DNA from: Streptomyces sp. NRRL WC-3618 | Lineage (GTDB): Bacteria > Actinomycetota > Actinomycetes > Streptomycetales > Streptomycetaceae | Length of the DNA: 64,000 bases | Direction of reading: 5' to 3' | NCBI RefSeq assembly: GCF_001280005.1 | Contig: NZ_LGDW01000118.1 | Location: 122,101 to 186,100, forward strand | Shown: one piece after another, positions 44,087 to 55,562 of the stretch | Numbering within the stretch: the stretch's first letter is position 1 | How the letters are laid out: each line of letters begins with the position of its first letter | Notes under the pieces: model-generated | The model's database searches: none | The model's input: the letters and a program-made list of their open reading frames with translations, nothing else | Told to the model about the DNA's origin: nothing | Program-made: the position numbers and the translations under genes

Positions 44087-46177
44087 GCTACGGATTTCGT
44101 AGGCGTTAGCGTCGCGTTCCAGGTCGGAGTCGTCCTCGGGGAGCTCCGACCGGTCCGCCCGCCCGACCTCCCGAGGGTCCTGCTCGTCGCGCAGCAGCCG
44201 CTCGGCCGCGCTCCGGTGCAGCCTCGCCGCCGTCGGATCGCCGAGGCGCTCCATCGTGTCGGCCAGCCGCAGCTGAAGCGCCGCCTGAAGTCGTACGTCG
44301 TCGGCGCGGCGGGCCCACTCCACCGCGTCCTGACAGGTGCGCAGCGACTCCTCGGGCCGCCCGGCGTACTCCTGGACCCTCGCCAGCTCGCTCAACGCCC
44401 GTGCGTGCGCGGCCACATCGCCGTTCTTGCGGTAACCGGCCACCGCGGCACGCCAGTTGCGCACCGCCTCGCCGTAGCGGCCCGCGTAGGTGTGCGCGGT
44501 GGCGATACGGCCGTACAGCCGGGCGGCGTCCTCGCGCTCGTCGCGCGCCAGGCGCTGGGCGAGGGCACGCCCGTACCAGTCGGCGGCGCGGTCGTAGTCC
44601 CCGAGCTCCTGGTGCGCGCCCCCTACGGATTCCGTCGCGCGTCCGGTCGCATACGGGTCGTTCGCCTCGCGTCCGGCGTCCAGAGCGGCCCGGTAGCGGG
44701 CCAGCGCGTCGTTCGTACGGCCGGTCTGCGCGTCCAGGTCGGCGAGGTTCAGCAGGGCGGCGGCCCGCTCGCGGGGCAGATTCCGGCGTTCGGCGACGTC
44801 GAGGACGAGGCGGTGCACGCCGTAGAGGTCGGGTGCGGCGGCCCGGGTGCCGATGTGCGCGACCATGGCCTTGACCAGGGCGGACATCAGCCGGCGGGCC
44901 AGCGTGTCCAGTTCACCGTCGGCCACGGCCAGCCGGGCCGCCGCGAGCAGGGCGGGCCGGCGGATCTCCAGCCAGTCCGCCGCCGCCCTCGGGTTCGGGA
45001 AGCGCAGCGAGCCGGGCGTGCCGAGGAGCTTCTCGCGGGCCAGCGGGCTGTCGGTCTCGGTGATGGCGCGGCAGGACACCAGCAGCCGCACCGTCCGCTC
45101 GAGCATCCGGGCGCGGGCCAGCTGGAGCTCGGCCGGGCGGTCCTGGGACTCGGCCAGGGGGCGCAGCAGGGGCAGCAGGCAGCCGGGGACCTCGTACTGC
45201 GGCAGCGGCGAGTCGACGGCCGTCAGCAGGCGCAGGGCGACGAAGTCGTCCAGGGTGGCGCGGGCGCCGCCGACCGAGCAGCCGGCCAGCGCGGAGGCCG
45301 TCTGAGGGTCGACCAGGCCGCCGGGGGCGAGCGAGAGCAGCCGCAGTATCCGGGCGGCCGGGTCCGGCAGCGAGGCGTACACGAGGCGGAAGACGCGGCT
45401 CAGGGCGGTGCCCTCGTCGCTCTCGGCGTGCAGTTGCTTGGCGAGGTCGGAGACGGCCGACTTGGGCCGGGCCGCGAGCCAGCCGCCGGCCAGCGTCAGC
45501 GCGGCGGGCTGCCCCTGGCACACCTCGGCGAGGGCTTCGGCGGAGCGCGGGTCCACGGTGACGCGCACCGACCCGGTGAAGCGTTCGAGCAGTTCCACGG
45601 CCGACTTGGTGTCGAGGCCGCCCAGGGTGCACGGGCGGACGTCGGAGATCCCGGTCAGCGGGCCCCCGGAGACGGCGACGGCCAGACAGTCGGGGTTGTC
45701 CGGCAGCAGCACGTCGACCTGCTCGGCGTCGGCCGCGTCGTCGAGCAGGAGCAGCATCCGGCGGTCGGCCAGCGCGTCGCGCAGCGCCTCGGACAGCTCG
45801 TCCTCGTCGGCGCCGGGCGGGGTGGGCAGCTCCAGGGCGGTCAGCAGCTCGCGCGCGGTGCGTTCGGTCGGCACGCGCGTGCCGTCGGGTTCGGCGAGCC
45901 GGGCGCGCAGTACACCGTCCGGGTAACTGTCCGCGACCTGCCGGGCCAGCTCCTCGGCGAGCGCGGTGCGACCCGAACCGGGCTTGCCCGCGATGAGCAG
46001 CACACGCGCGCGGGGCGCCTTGCGGCCCGCGAGAGTGTCGAGTCCGGCGCGCGCGATGTCGGCGCGCAGCTCCTTCAACTCTCTTGTCCGGCCGAGGAAC
46101 TGACTGTCCGTAGGAGCGGGCGAGCGATCGTTTCCGGACAGCTTCACGCCGTCTGTGTCCACCGCCTGATCCGTCAC
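44069..46177 (-). CDS. STAND-type ATPase with TPR repeats (NB-ARC-like)
   Basis: 702-residue cytosolic protein. An NB-ARC-like domain (about 25-330) shows FLGRTRELKELRADI, P-loop AGKPGSGRTALAEE (64-71) with Arg70 where lysine is standard, and Walker B RRMLLLLDDAADAEQV. A winged-helix/linker region (about 270-340) leads to at least five TPR-like helices (about 440-650: AALLNLADLDAQTGRTNDAL, YDRAADWYGRALAQRL, ARALSELARVQEYAGRPEES). No DNA-binding or effector domain, so it resembles the regulatory half of AfsR/SARP proteins. GTG 46177 has GGGAG 8 bases upstream. Effector unknown. Confidence 0.85.
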   Translation of the reverse strand: MTDQAVDTDGVKLSGNDRSPAPTDSQFLGRTRELKELRADIARAGLDTLAGRKAPRARVLLIAGKPGSGRTALAEELARQVADSYPDGVLRARLAEPDGTRVPTERTARELLTALELPTPPGADEDELSEALRDALADRRMLLLLDDAADAEQVDVLLPDNPDCLAVAVSGGPLTGISDVRPCTLGGLDTKSAVELLERFTGSVRVTVDPRSAEALAEVCQGQPAALTLAGGWLAARPKSAVSDLAKQLHAESDEGTALSRVFRLVYASLPDPAARILRLLSLAPGGLVDPQTASALAGCSVGGARATLDDFVALRLLTAVDSPLPQYEVPGCLLPLLRPLAESQDRPAELQLARARMLERTVRLLVSCRAITETDSPLAREKLLGTPGSLRFPNPRAAADWLEIRRPALLAAARLAVADGELDTLARRLMSALVKAMVAHIGTRAAAPDLYGVHRLVLDVAERRNLPRERAAALLNLADLDAQTGRTNDALARYRAALDAGREANDPYATGRATESVGGAHQELGDYDRAADWYGRALAQRLARDEREDAARLYGRIATAHTYAGRYGEAVRNWRAAVAGYRKNGDVAAHARALSELARVQEYAGRPEESLRTCQDAVEWARRADDVRLQAALQLRLADTMERLGDPTAARLHRSAAERLLRDEQDPREVGRADRSELPEDDSDLERDANAYEIRSASAED

Positions 46178-46349
46178 GGGCCACACTCCCGTCCACCTGC
46201 ACGCGCAAGCCCGCCGGGACTCCGGTTCGGGCGCTTACAGAGCCTAGTTCACGCTCTGCAACGATCCGTGCGGAGCACGGCGGGCAGGTCGCCCGATCGG
46301 ATCAGGCGATGGTCGCACCGGGCGGCGCCAGGTGGCCCCAGAGGGCGTC

Positions 46350-46979
46350 TCAGGCGTCGAAGGGCCTGGCCGGCCACGGCGCCTCAGCCGGGCGCAGCGC
46401 GTCGAGCCCGTCGCCCTTCTCGGCCGCCACCAGCGAAAGGACGCCCACGACAAGGCAGTTGCTGTGCACGTCGCCGGCGAGGATGCCCCGGACGAGTTCC
46501 TCGACGGGCACGCGCGCGTACTCCATGTCGGCCTCCTCGTCCTCGACCTCGAAGCGCTGCCCGTCGGCCTCGGACAGATTCCGGGCCAGGAAGATCCGTA
46601 CGGCCTCGTCGCAGCCGCCCGCCGTGGGGTAGACGTCGGCCAGCACCCGCCAGTCCTCGGCCTTGACGTGCGCCTCCTCGTACAGCTCGCGCTGGGCGGC
46701 GGCCAGCGGGTTCTCGCCGGGTACGTCGAGCAGGCCGGCCGGGATCTCCCAGAGCCGCTGACGGACGGGATGGCGGTACTGGCGGATCAGCAGGACCCGC
46801 CCGTCGTCGTCGATGGCGACGATGCCCACGGAGCCGGGGTGGACCTGGTAGTCGCGGCCCACGACCGAGCCGTCCGGCATGACCACCTCGTCGGTGCGCA
46901 CAGAGGTCTTGTTGCCCACGAAGGGGGTCCCCGTCGCCCGGATCTCCCACTCCTCCGGAGCGTCCTTGATGATGGTCAT
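46350..46979 (-). CDS. Nudix hydrolase, ADP-ribose pyrophosphatase-like
   Basis: 209 residues, NudF-type. Conserved DYQVHPGSVGIVAIDDDGRV, LIRQYRHPVRQRLWEIPAGL and a Nudix box with one extra residue and EEAH instead of EETG (GLLDVPGENP then AAAQRELYEEAHV). It hydrolyses ADP-ribose or a related nucleoside diphosphate derivative. ATG 46979 has GGGAGG 10 bases upstream. It follows pyrG with a 135-bp gap on the same strand, a neighbourhood conserved in actinobacteria. Confidence 0.92.
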   Translation of the reverse strand: MTIIKDAPEEWEIRATGTPFVGNKTSVRTDEVVMPDGSVVGRDYQVHPGSVGIVAIDDDGRVLLIRQYRHPVRQRLWEIPAGLLDVPGENPLAAAQRELYEEAHVKAEDWRVLADVYPTAGGCDEAVRIFLARNLSEADGQRFEVEDEEADMEYARVPVEELVRGILAGDVHSNCLVVGVLSLVAAEKGDGLDALRPAEAPWPARPFDA

Positions 46980-47114
46980 GTCGACTTTTCCTCCCGCATC
47001 CCACATCCCGCCCACACACAAGAAACCGGCATCGGAGCAGCTCGAGAACCGGCACCAGAAACCGGGGCACGCAGCCCAAAAGGCGCGTACCCCGGTCACC
47101 GTACAGCCCTTGCG

Positions 47115-48782
<1,668 letters not shown>

Positions 48783-49314
48783 GGCCAAGGCGGGGCTCCC
48801 GTGGTCGCGGTCTGGGGTGCGGTACGGCCGCCCGGCCCGGAGCTTTCCGGGCTTTCGTTGGAGGAGCCGTCGCTGCGGTTCGGGGGTTTCCTGCCCACCG
48901 GTCCACGGGCTACCAGGGTATCAGCGACCCGGGGGCATGGCTTCCGGGCACGCTCCGCGCACACGCGGACACACATCTCCTACACGAGTCACCGCCACCG
49001 CGTCCGGCGCTCACCCGAAACAGTGCCCGCTCTTTAGAGCTTCACTCGTTCAGCGGACCCGGGTTGCCCAGAGCGGCACGCGGATCATCTGAGTGCGTCG
49101 TATGCTCCTCGGACACTCGCTGCCGAGCCCGGCCGGCAACACGGCACCACCCCCGTCCGTAACCCCGGAACAACGAGAGCTCGTCAGTCCGTTGAGCAAA
49201 GATTGGTGTTTGCTTCACCGCTCAACGACGCTAGAAACAACGAACCCTTGACCGCAAGATCGAGACCCCCTTTTCCTGATCGGGGGCGACGTGGCCATTC
49301 GACTGGAGTTGCAC
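48783..49314. other. Divergent intergenic region pyrG / GH15
   Basis: 532 bp with no convincing gene; holds both promoters. The section near GH15 (49130-49290) is AT-richer and has the inverted repeat at 49190-49227. Confidence 0.55.
49190..49227. promoter_or_regulatory. Nested inverted repeat upstream of the GH15 gene
   Basis: CGTTGAGC / GCTCAACG (perfect 8-bp arms) encloses GCAAA-N8-TTTGC. It lies 88 bp before the chosen start and could be an operator or a leader hairpin. Confidence 0.4.
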
Positions 49315-51117
49315 GTGGCCGGGCTCATCGAGGACTACGCACTCATCGGCGACATGCAGACCGCCGCACTGGTCTGCCGGGACGGCACAGTCGACTGGCT
49401 GTGCCTGCCCCGCTTCGACTCCCATGCCGTCTTCGCAGGACTGCTCGGCACCGAGGAGCACGGCTTCTGGCGTCTCGGTCCCGCGCACGCAACGGACGCA
49501 CAACCGCCCACGGCGGCCCGCCGTCGCTATCGCGGCGACTCGCTGATCCTGGAATCGGAGTGGGACACGCCACGCGGCACGGTCAGAGTGACCGATTTCA
49601 TGCCCCCTCGCGACGGCGCCCCCCAGCTGATCCGCATCGTGGAGGGCGTCAGCGGCCGCGTGCCGATGCGCTCGACCCTGCGGATGCGGTTCTCGTACGG
49701 CCGTGTCGTGCCGTGGGTGCACCGGCACGAGGGCCGGACGGTGGCTGTCGCGGGCCCCGACTCGGTGTGGTTCGACACCACCGCCGAGACGTACGGCAAG
49801 TCCCTGACGACGTACTCCGACTTCACGGTGGCGCCCGGTGACCGGATCGCGTTCACCATCTCCTGGGAGCCCTCGCACAAGCAGCCGCCCGCGCTGCCCG
49901 AGCCGGAGCAGTCCCTCGAGGCCACCGAGGAGTTCTGGCGCGAGTGGGTCGAGCAGTGCACGTACCACGGCCCCTACCGGGAGGCCGTCGTCCGCTCACT
50001 GATCACGCTGAAGGCCCTGACGTACGCGCCGACCGGCGGCATCGTCGCCGCCCCCACCACCTCCCTCCCGGAGGACATCGGCGGCGTACGCAACTGGGAC
50101 TACCGCTACACCTGGCTGCGCGACGCGGCCATCACCCTCTCCTCACTCCTGCGCACCGGCTACCGCGACGAGGCCCGCGCCTGGCGCGAGTGGCTGCTGC
50201 GGGCGGTCGCCGGCGACCCCGAGAACCTGCAGATCATGTACGGCATCGCGGGCGAACGGGAGCTGGGCGAGGCCGAGTTGGACTGGCTGCCCGGCTACGA
50301 GAACTCGGGCCCCGTCCGGGTCGGCAACGGCGCCGCGCACCAGCTCCAGCTGGATGTGTACGGCGAGGTCACCGAGGCCCTGCACCTGGCCCATATGACG
50401 GGCCTGGCCCGCAACGACTACGCCTCCCTGCTCCAGCTGAAGCTGATCCGCTACCTGGAGCGGCACTGGGACGAGCCCGACGAGGGCATCTGGGAGGTGC
50501 GCGGTCCGCGCCGCCACTTCGTGCACTCCAAGGTCATGGCCTGGGTCGCGGTGGACCGCACGATCAAGCTCATCGAGTCCGGCGACGCGGACGGCCCGCT
50601 GGAGCAGTGGCGCGAACTGCGCGACGACATCCACCGGGACGTGTGCGAGAAGGGCTACGACAAGGAGCGCAACACCTTCACCCAGTCGTACGGCTCGAAG
50701 GAACTGGACGCCTCCCTGCTGCTCATCCCGCAGATGGGCTTCCTGCCTCCCGACGACAAGCGCGTCATCGGCACCATCGAGGCCATCCAGCGCGAGCTGT
50801 CCACCCCGGACGGCTTCATCCTGCGCTACCCGACCTCGGGCGGCGAGGAGAACCTGGACGGTCTGCCGGGCGACGAGGGCGCGTTCCTCGCCTGTTCGTT
50901 CTGGATGGCGGACGACCTGGCGATGATCGGCCGGGTCGACGAGGCCCGCAAGCTCTTCGAGAAGCTCCTCGACCTCCGCAACGACCTGGGCCTGCTGGCC
51001 GAGGAGTGGGACCCGCGCCTCAAGCGCCAGGTGGGCAACTTCCCCCAGGCCTTCAGCCACGTCCCCCTCATCGACACGGCTCTGCGCCTGACGGCATCGG
51101 GGGCGTACGGCGGCTGA
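49315..51117 (+). CDS. Glycoside hydrolase family 15 protein (glucoamylase/trehalase-like)
   Basis: 600-residue cytosolic GH15 enzyme. A beta-sandwich N-terminal domain (about 1-210: MAGLIEDYALIGDMQTAALV, CRDGTVDWLCLPRFDSHAVF) precedes the (alpha/alpha)6 catalytic barrel: TYAPTGGIVAAPTTSLPEDI, GGVRNWDYRYTWLRDAAITL and the acid/base Glu in LGLLAEEWDPR. Actinobacterial members include trehalases as well as glucoamylases; substrate is not decidable. GTG 49315 has GGAG 6 bases upstream; GTG 49291 (24 bp earlier, GGGGGCG) is the alternative. Confidence 0.93.
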   Translation: MAGLIEDYALIGDMQTAALVCRDGTVDWLCLPRFDSHAVFAGLLGTEEHGFWRLGPAHATDAQPPTAARRRYRGDSLILESEWDTPRGTVRVTDFMPPRDGAPQLIRIVEGVSGRVPMRSTLRMRFSYGRVVPWVHRHEGRTVAVAGPDSVWFDTTAETYGKSLTTYSDFTVAPGDRIAFTISWEPSHKQPPALPEPEQSLEATEEFWREWVEQCTYHGPYREAVVRSLITLKALTYAPTGGIVAAPTTSLPEDIGGVRNWDYRYTWLRDAAITLSSLLRTGYRDEARAWREWLLRAVAGDPENLQIMYGIAGERELGEAELDWLPGYENSGPVRVGNGAAHQLQLDVYGEVTEALHLAHMTGLARNDYASLLQLKLIRYLERHWDEPDEGIWEVRGPRRHFVHSKVMAWVAVDRTIKLIESGDADGPLEQWRELRDDIHRDVCEKGYDKERNTFTQSYGSKELDASLLLIPQMGFLPPDDKRVIGTIEAIQRELSTPDGFILRYPTSGGEENLDGLPGDEGAFLACSFWMADDLAMIGRVDEARKLFEKLLDLRNDLGLLAEEWDPRLKRQVGNFPQAFSHVPLIDTALRLTASGAYGG

Positions 51118-51187
51118 GCGCGACCGATGGGCCGCGTCCACCTAGTCTGGGAAGCACATAAAAGCCCCTTTTCGGAAGGGGGCGGCC

Positions 51188-52570
51188 ATGGCTACCCACT
51201 CCACGGCGGGCGCGGCCCTTTCCGCGTTGCGCGAGGATCTGACCGGCGACGTGTTCGCCCCGGGGAACGCTGGGTACGACGACGCCCGGACCGTCTTCAA
51301 CGCCATGATCGACCGCCGTCCGGCGGTGATCGCGCAGTGCGCCGACGAAGCCGACGTGGTGCGTTCCGTTCTCTTCGCCCGTGACCTGGATCTGCGTGTC
51401 GCGGTGCGCGGAGGCGGCCACAGCGTGGCGGGCATGGGCGTGAACGACAACGGTCTGGTGATCGACCTGCGCCGGATGCACGAGGTGAGCGTCTGTCGGG
51501 CGACGCAGTCGGTACGGGTCCAGGGCGGCGCCCTGCAGAGCCACCTGGACCGGGCGACCGGGCCGCACGGACTGGCGACCACCGGCGGCCGGGTCTCCAC
51601 CACCGGCGTCGCCGGCTTCGTGCTCGGCGGTGGCAGCGGCTGGCTCGACCGGACGTACGGACTCGCCGTCGACAACCTCATCGGCGCCGACCTGGTCACC
51701 GCCGACGGCACCGAGGTCCACGCGAGCGCCGAGCAGAACCCGGAGCTGTTCTGGGCGCTGCACGGCGGCGGCGGAAACTTCGGCGTCGCGACCTCGCTCA
51801 CCCTGAGACTGCACGAACTGCCCGCGTTCTCCGTCGCCCTGCTGCTCTACCTCCCGGAGTTCGGCGATGAGGTCGCGCGCACGTACCGCGACGTGATCGA
51901 GGCCGGCCCGGTCGAGGCGAGCGGCGGCGTCATCTATCTCACCGCCCCGCCCGAGGAGTTCGTCCCGCCGCATCTGGTCGGACAGCTGCTGTGCGGCGCG
52001 CTGCTCACGTACACGGGCACCGAGGACGACATGCGCAAGCTCGCCGAACCGCTGCTGGCGCTGCCGCACGAGGTGGAGATCGTCACCGCGATCCCGTACG
52101 CCGACTTCCAGTGCATGCTCGACGACCCGCCCGGCCTGCGGAACTACTGGTCGGCGGAGTACCTGACGGGCGCGCCCGAGGAGTTCGTGGACGTCTTCTG
52201 CGCTCTCGGCAACGGCATGCCCGTGCCCACCGTCACCAAGAGCGCGCTGTTCCCGCTCGGCGGTGCCATCGCCGACGGCCCGTCCGAGTACCCCGTCCCC
52301 TACCGGGACGCCCAGTGGGCCGTCCACCCCTACGGCTGCTGGGAGCACCCGGCGGACGACGAACGCTGCGTCCAGTGGGTGCGCGACGTCCGCACCCGCG
52401 TCCAGCCCTGGAGCACCGGCGCGGTCTACCTCAACTTCATCGGCGACGAGGGCCCGGAGCGCGTGATCGCGGGCCTGGGCGCCGAGAACACGCGCCGGCT
52501 CGCGTCGCTGAAACGGCAGTACGACCCGGACAACGTCTTCCGCTTCAACCACAACATCGTTCCGTCGTAG
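51188..52570 (+). CDS. BBE-type FAD-linked oxidoreductase
   Basis: 460 residues. FAD-binding PCMH domain: VRSVLFARDLDLRVAVRGGG with His in RGGGHSVAG (usual 8-alpha-histidyl FAD link), VQGGALQSHLDRATGPHGLA, STTGVAGFVLGGGSGWLDRT and HGGGGNFGV. C-terminal berberine-bridge segment YDPDNVFRFNHNI. Oxidises alcohols, sugars or natural-product intermediates; the substrate is unknown. No signal peptide seen. AAGGGGG lies upstream of ATG 51188. Confidence 0.9.
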   Translation: MATHSTAGAALSALREDLTGDVFAPGNAGYDDARTVFNAMIDRRPAVIAQCADEADVVRSVLFARDLDLRVAVRGGGHSVAGMGVNDNGLVIDLRRMHEVSVCRATQSVRVQGGALQSHLDRATGPHGLATTGGRVSTTGVAGFVLGGGSGWLDRTYGLAVDNLIGADLVTADGTEVHASAEQNPELFWALHGGGGNFGVATSLTLRLHELPAFSVALLLYLPEFGDEVARTYRDVIEAGPVEASGGVIYLTAPPEEFVPPHLVGQLLCGALLTYTGTEDDMRKLAEPLLALPHEVEIVTAIPYADFQCMLDDPPGLRNYWSAEYLTGAPEEFVDVFCALGNGMPVPTVTKSALFPLGGAIADGPSEYPVPYRDAQWAVHPYGCWEHPADDERCVQWVRDVRTRVQPWSTGAVYLNFIGDEGPERVIAGLGAENTRRLASLKRQYDPDNVFRFNHNIVPS

Positions 52571-52636
52571 CCGAACCGCTGACCCCGCCAAGGCGCAGAT
52601 CGTCAGCCGTACGTAGGTGCGGGTAGCGTCCGCTGC

Positions 52637-54277
52637 ATGGACAGCCGCGCGCAGAGCCGTTTCGAGACCCAGGGCGCCGGGATCACGGTGCGGCGGGCGC
52701 TCGAGCTGCCCGGGCTGCGCAGTGGGCTGCCGGAGATCCTGGCGGGCGCCGAACGGCTGGGGCGGACCGTGCGGTGGGTGCACGCGGGCGAGGTCCCGCA
52801 CATCGCCTCGCTGCTCAAGGGCGGCGAGCTGCTCCTGACGACCGGATACGGGCTCGGCACCCGTCCGGCCGAGCAGCGCGCGTTCGTCCGTACCCTCGCC
52901 GAGCGGGGTATCGCGGCGCTCGTCGTGGAGCTGGGGCCCCGCTTCACCCGGCTGCCGGCGGCCCTCGTGGAAACGGCCCGGTCGACCGGTCTCCCGCTGG
53001 TCCAGCTGCACCGCGAGGTGCCGTTCGTGGCCGTCACGGAGGAGATCCACACCGAGATCGTCAACGGCCACTACGCGCTGCTCCAGCGGGCCGAGGAGGT
53101 CCACCGGCGCTGCACGCAGGCTCTGCTGAGCGGCGGCGGCATCCCGCAGGTCCTCGGCATCCTGGCCGACTTCAGCGCCAACCCGGTGTTCCTGGAGACG
53201 ACGGACGGCCGGCTTCTGTACGCCGCCGGAGCAGGCCCCGAGGGCGCCGACCCACTCCAGGTGTGGGAGGGCCTGCGCGCCACGCAGAAGGACACGCCGC
53301 CCACCGGTTCCGTGCTCGTGGACGTCCCCGGGGGCGGCCTTGGCGCCGGTTCGGTCCGCGCGCGTCTGGTGCTGCTGCCCGTCCTCGAACCGCTTGCCCC
53401 CGTCCACCGCATCGCCGCCGAGCGGGCCGCGGGGATCCTGGCCGTCGTCCTGATGCAGGCCCGCCAGGAGGAGGAGCTGGCGGCGCGTGGGCGCGGCGAC
53501 TTCCTCACCGATCTCGCCGAGGGCCGCGTCGACGCGGAGGCCGCGCCCGCGCAGGCCCGCGTCCTCGGCTTCAAGCCCGGCGCCGGGCCACTGCTGCCGG
53601 TGGTGATGCGGGTCGGCGACACCTTGTCCCCGGGCGGCGGCTGGGCGGTGCTGGCGCGGGCGGTCGCGGAGGAGCTGACGGCGGTGGGCGTACCGGTGCT
53701 GCTGGGCGTGCGGCCTGTCGAGGGGCGCGTGCCGCTGCTGGTGGGCCTGCGTACGGAGGCGGAGCGCCCGGGGGTCGCCGACCGGGTGGCGGCGGCGCTG
53801 TGGGCGGGTGTGGAACGCGCCGGGATGCGGCGCCCGGGCGCCCAGCCGCCGGTCGTCGTGGTGGGCGTCGCCGGCGGCTGGGCAGCGGCCTCGGCGGGCC
53901 TGCGTCACGCGGCGGAGACGGCGACGGCGGCGCAGGGCCTGCCGGACCGGCCCTGGTACGACGCCCGCCGCCTGGACATCGACCTCTTGCTGTGGCGCCT
54001 GCGTGACCAACCGGACCTGGCGGCCTTCGTGGACCGCGCGATCGGCCCGCTGCGCACCCACGACGACCGCTCCAAGCCCCCGCTGCTGCCCACGCTGGAG
54101 ACGTACCTGGCGCACGCGGGCCGCAAGGCGGAAACGGCCCGCGAACTCCACCTCAACCGCCAGACCCTCTACAACCGCCTCGCGAGAATCGGGGAGTTGC
54201 TGGGCACGGACCTGGACGACCCGCAGACGGTGCTGGCACTGAGCCTGGCGCTCCGGGCCCGCAGACACGTGAGCTGA
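52637..54277 (+). CDS. PucR-family transcriptional regulator
   Basis: 546 residues. The N-terminal PucR domain (about 15-135: TVRRALELPGLRSGLPEILA, LLTTGYGL) is followed by a GGDEF-like central region (about 250-400) and a C-terminal HTH_30 domain (TLETYLAHAGRKAETARELH, LNRQTLYNRLARIGELLG). Members control purine, proline or GABA catabolism. ATG 52637 has TAGCGT 7 bases before it and no ribosome site, suggesting a leaderless message. No obvious catabolic target adjacent except possibly the BBE oxidase. Confidence 0.92.
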   Translation: MDSRAQSRFETQGAGITVRRALELPGLRSGLPEILAGAERLGRTVRWVHAGEVPHIASLLKGGELLLTTGYGLGTRPAEQRAFVRTLAERGIAALVVELGPRFTRLPAALVETARSTGLPLVQLHREVPFVAVTEEIHTEIVNGHYALLQRAEEVHRRCTQALLSGGGIPQVLGILADFSANPVFLETTDGRLLYAAGAGPEGADPLQVWEGLRATQKDTPPTGSVLVDVPGGGLGAGSVRARLVLLPVLEPLAPVHRIAAERAAGILAVVLMQARQEEELAARGRGDFLTDLAEGRVDAEAAPAQARVLGFKPGAGPLLPVVMRVGDTLSPGGGWAVLARAVAEELTAVGVPVLLGVRPVEGRVPLLVGLRTEAERPGVADRVAAALWAGVERAGMRRPGAQPPVVVVGVAGGWAAASAGLRHAAETATAAQGLPDRPWYDARRLDIDLLLWRLRDQPDLAAFVDRAIGPLRTHDDRSKPPLLPTLETYLAHAGRKAETARELHLNRQTLYNRLARIGELLGTDLDDPQTVLALSLALRARRHVS

Positions 54278-54303
54278 GTCGGGCCGGCCTGCGCACGGAC
54301 CGC

Positions 54304-55425
54304 TCAGCTCAGCGGCCGCAGTTGCGTGAACTCGTCGTAGACGCTGAGCACTTGGGCGACGGTCTCGTCCTCGGTGGGCCAGGTGCCGATCTGCTGGACG
54401 CCCCGCTCCCGGAGGTCTTCCCTGCGCTCCGGATCCCCCAGCAGCCGCACCACGGCAGCGCCGAGCGCCGCCGCGTCACCGTAGGGGACGAGTTCGGCCG
54501 CGTCCCCGACCAACTCGGGTACGCCTCCCACGGCGGCCGCGATCAGCGGCACGCGCGCGTGGAGCGCTTCCTGGGCGAAGACGGAGCGCGACTCCCAACG
54601 GCTGGGCAGAAGCGCGAGGTCGGCGGCGGTGAGCAGCTCGCTCACGTCGTCACGGTGCCCGACGAGCCGTGCCGGCAGCCCCTCGTTCTCAATGCGGCCC
54701 TGCAACTCCGCCCGCAGCGGCCCCTCCCCCGCGATCACCAGGAGCGGCACGGGATCGAGGCGACGCCACGCGCATACGGCGTCCAGCAGGACGTCGTACC
54801 CCCGGTGCCGGTCGAGGGAGCCGACGGCGATGAGCAACGGGCGGTCCGTGGCGCCGAGTTCGGCCCGGGTCTTGGACCGGTCGGACTCGTCCCGCCCCGT
54901 GGCCATGTCCGGGGCGGGCATCGCCACCGCGGACAGCCGGGCGTCCCTGGCCCCGCGTCGCCTGGCCCGGTCAACGAGGTCGGAGGAGGTCCCGAGGACG
55001 ACGGCGGCGGCCTTCACGACCCGGCGCTCCAGCACCCTCAGCAGATGGGCGCGCGGCCCTTCGACGTACGCGCGGTTGTGCCAGGTGACGACGAGCGGGG
55101 TGCGGCGCCCGCTGAGCGCGAGGGCGGCCCGGAAGGAGGCGTGCAGCCCGTGCGCGTGCACGAGGTCGGCGTTCGAACAGGCCGCGCGCAGCGCCGCCAC
55201 CGAGCCGGGGTCGCTGCTGCGGGGAATGGGCACGTGTTCGGCACCGGCGCCGGTGAAGTCGTAGGCGCTGTCGGCATCGGTGGGGGCGCACACGGTGACC
55301 CGCACGCCTCTCGCCACGAGCCCCGCGGCCAGCGAACGCACGTGCGTGCTGCTGCCGGCGTTGCCGCCGCCGAGCACCTGCACGGTGCGCAGCGACGACT
55401 GACCGTGCGGTGAGTGGCTGGTCAC
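54304..55425 (-). CDS. Glycosyltransferase family 4
   Basis: 373 residues, GT-B fold. The N-terminal half begins VQVLGGGNAGSSTHVRSLAA; the C-terminal half has LLIAVGSLDRHRGYDVLLDA, ARLVGHRDDVSELLTAADLA and the nucleotide-sugar loop LPSRWESRSVFAQEALHARV. It transfers a sugar from an NDP donor, probably in cell-envelope or secondary glycan synthesis. Starts at GTG 55425; converges with pucR at 26 bp. Confidence 0.9.
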   Translation of the reverse strand: MTSHSPHGQSSLRTVQVLGGGNAGSSTHVRSLAAGLVARGVRVTVCAPTDADSAYDFTGAGAEHVPIPRSSDPGSVAALRAACSNADLVHAHGLHASFRAALALSGRRTPLVVTWHNRAYVEGPRAHLLRVLERRVVKAAAVVLGTSSDLVDRARRRGARDARLSAVAMPAPDMATGRDESDRSKTRAELGATDRPLLIAVGSLDRHRGYDVLLDAVCAWRRLDPVPLLVIAGEGPLRAELQGRIENEGLPARLVGHRDDVSELLTAADLALLPSRWESRSVFAQEALHARVPLIAAAVGGVPELVGDAAELVPYGDAAALGAAVVRLLGDPERREDLRERGVQQIGTWPTEDETVAQVLSVYDEFTQLRPLS

Positions 55426-55530
55426 GTGGCCGGGGGCTCCTGGTTCGGCGTCGGGCGGTCACGAAGAGGGGTGACGGAAGGCTACGGACGAAACGTACAG
55501 AAGGATGGGGCGGAAGGGGTGTACCGCGCG

Positions 55531-55562
55531 GCTTCCTCCGGATACGGCTTCTTCCGGATACG
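55531..55562. repeat. Two tandem 16-bp repeats
   Basis: GCTTCCTCCGGATACG and GCTTCTTCCGGATACG in direct succession in the 256-bp gap between the glycosyltransferase start and the recN stop. Possibly a regulatory direct repeat of the glycosyltransferase promoter. Confidence 0.5.

Noticed and set aside
51068..54268. Very long minus-strand open frame (over 1000 codons) opposite the BBE oxidase and PucR genes
   Set aside because: It is the antisense of two well-supported genes; the translation is Arg/Pro/His-rich with no motif, as expected from high third-position GC.
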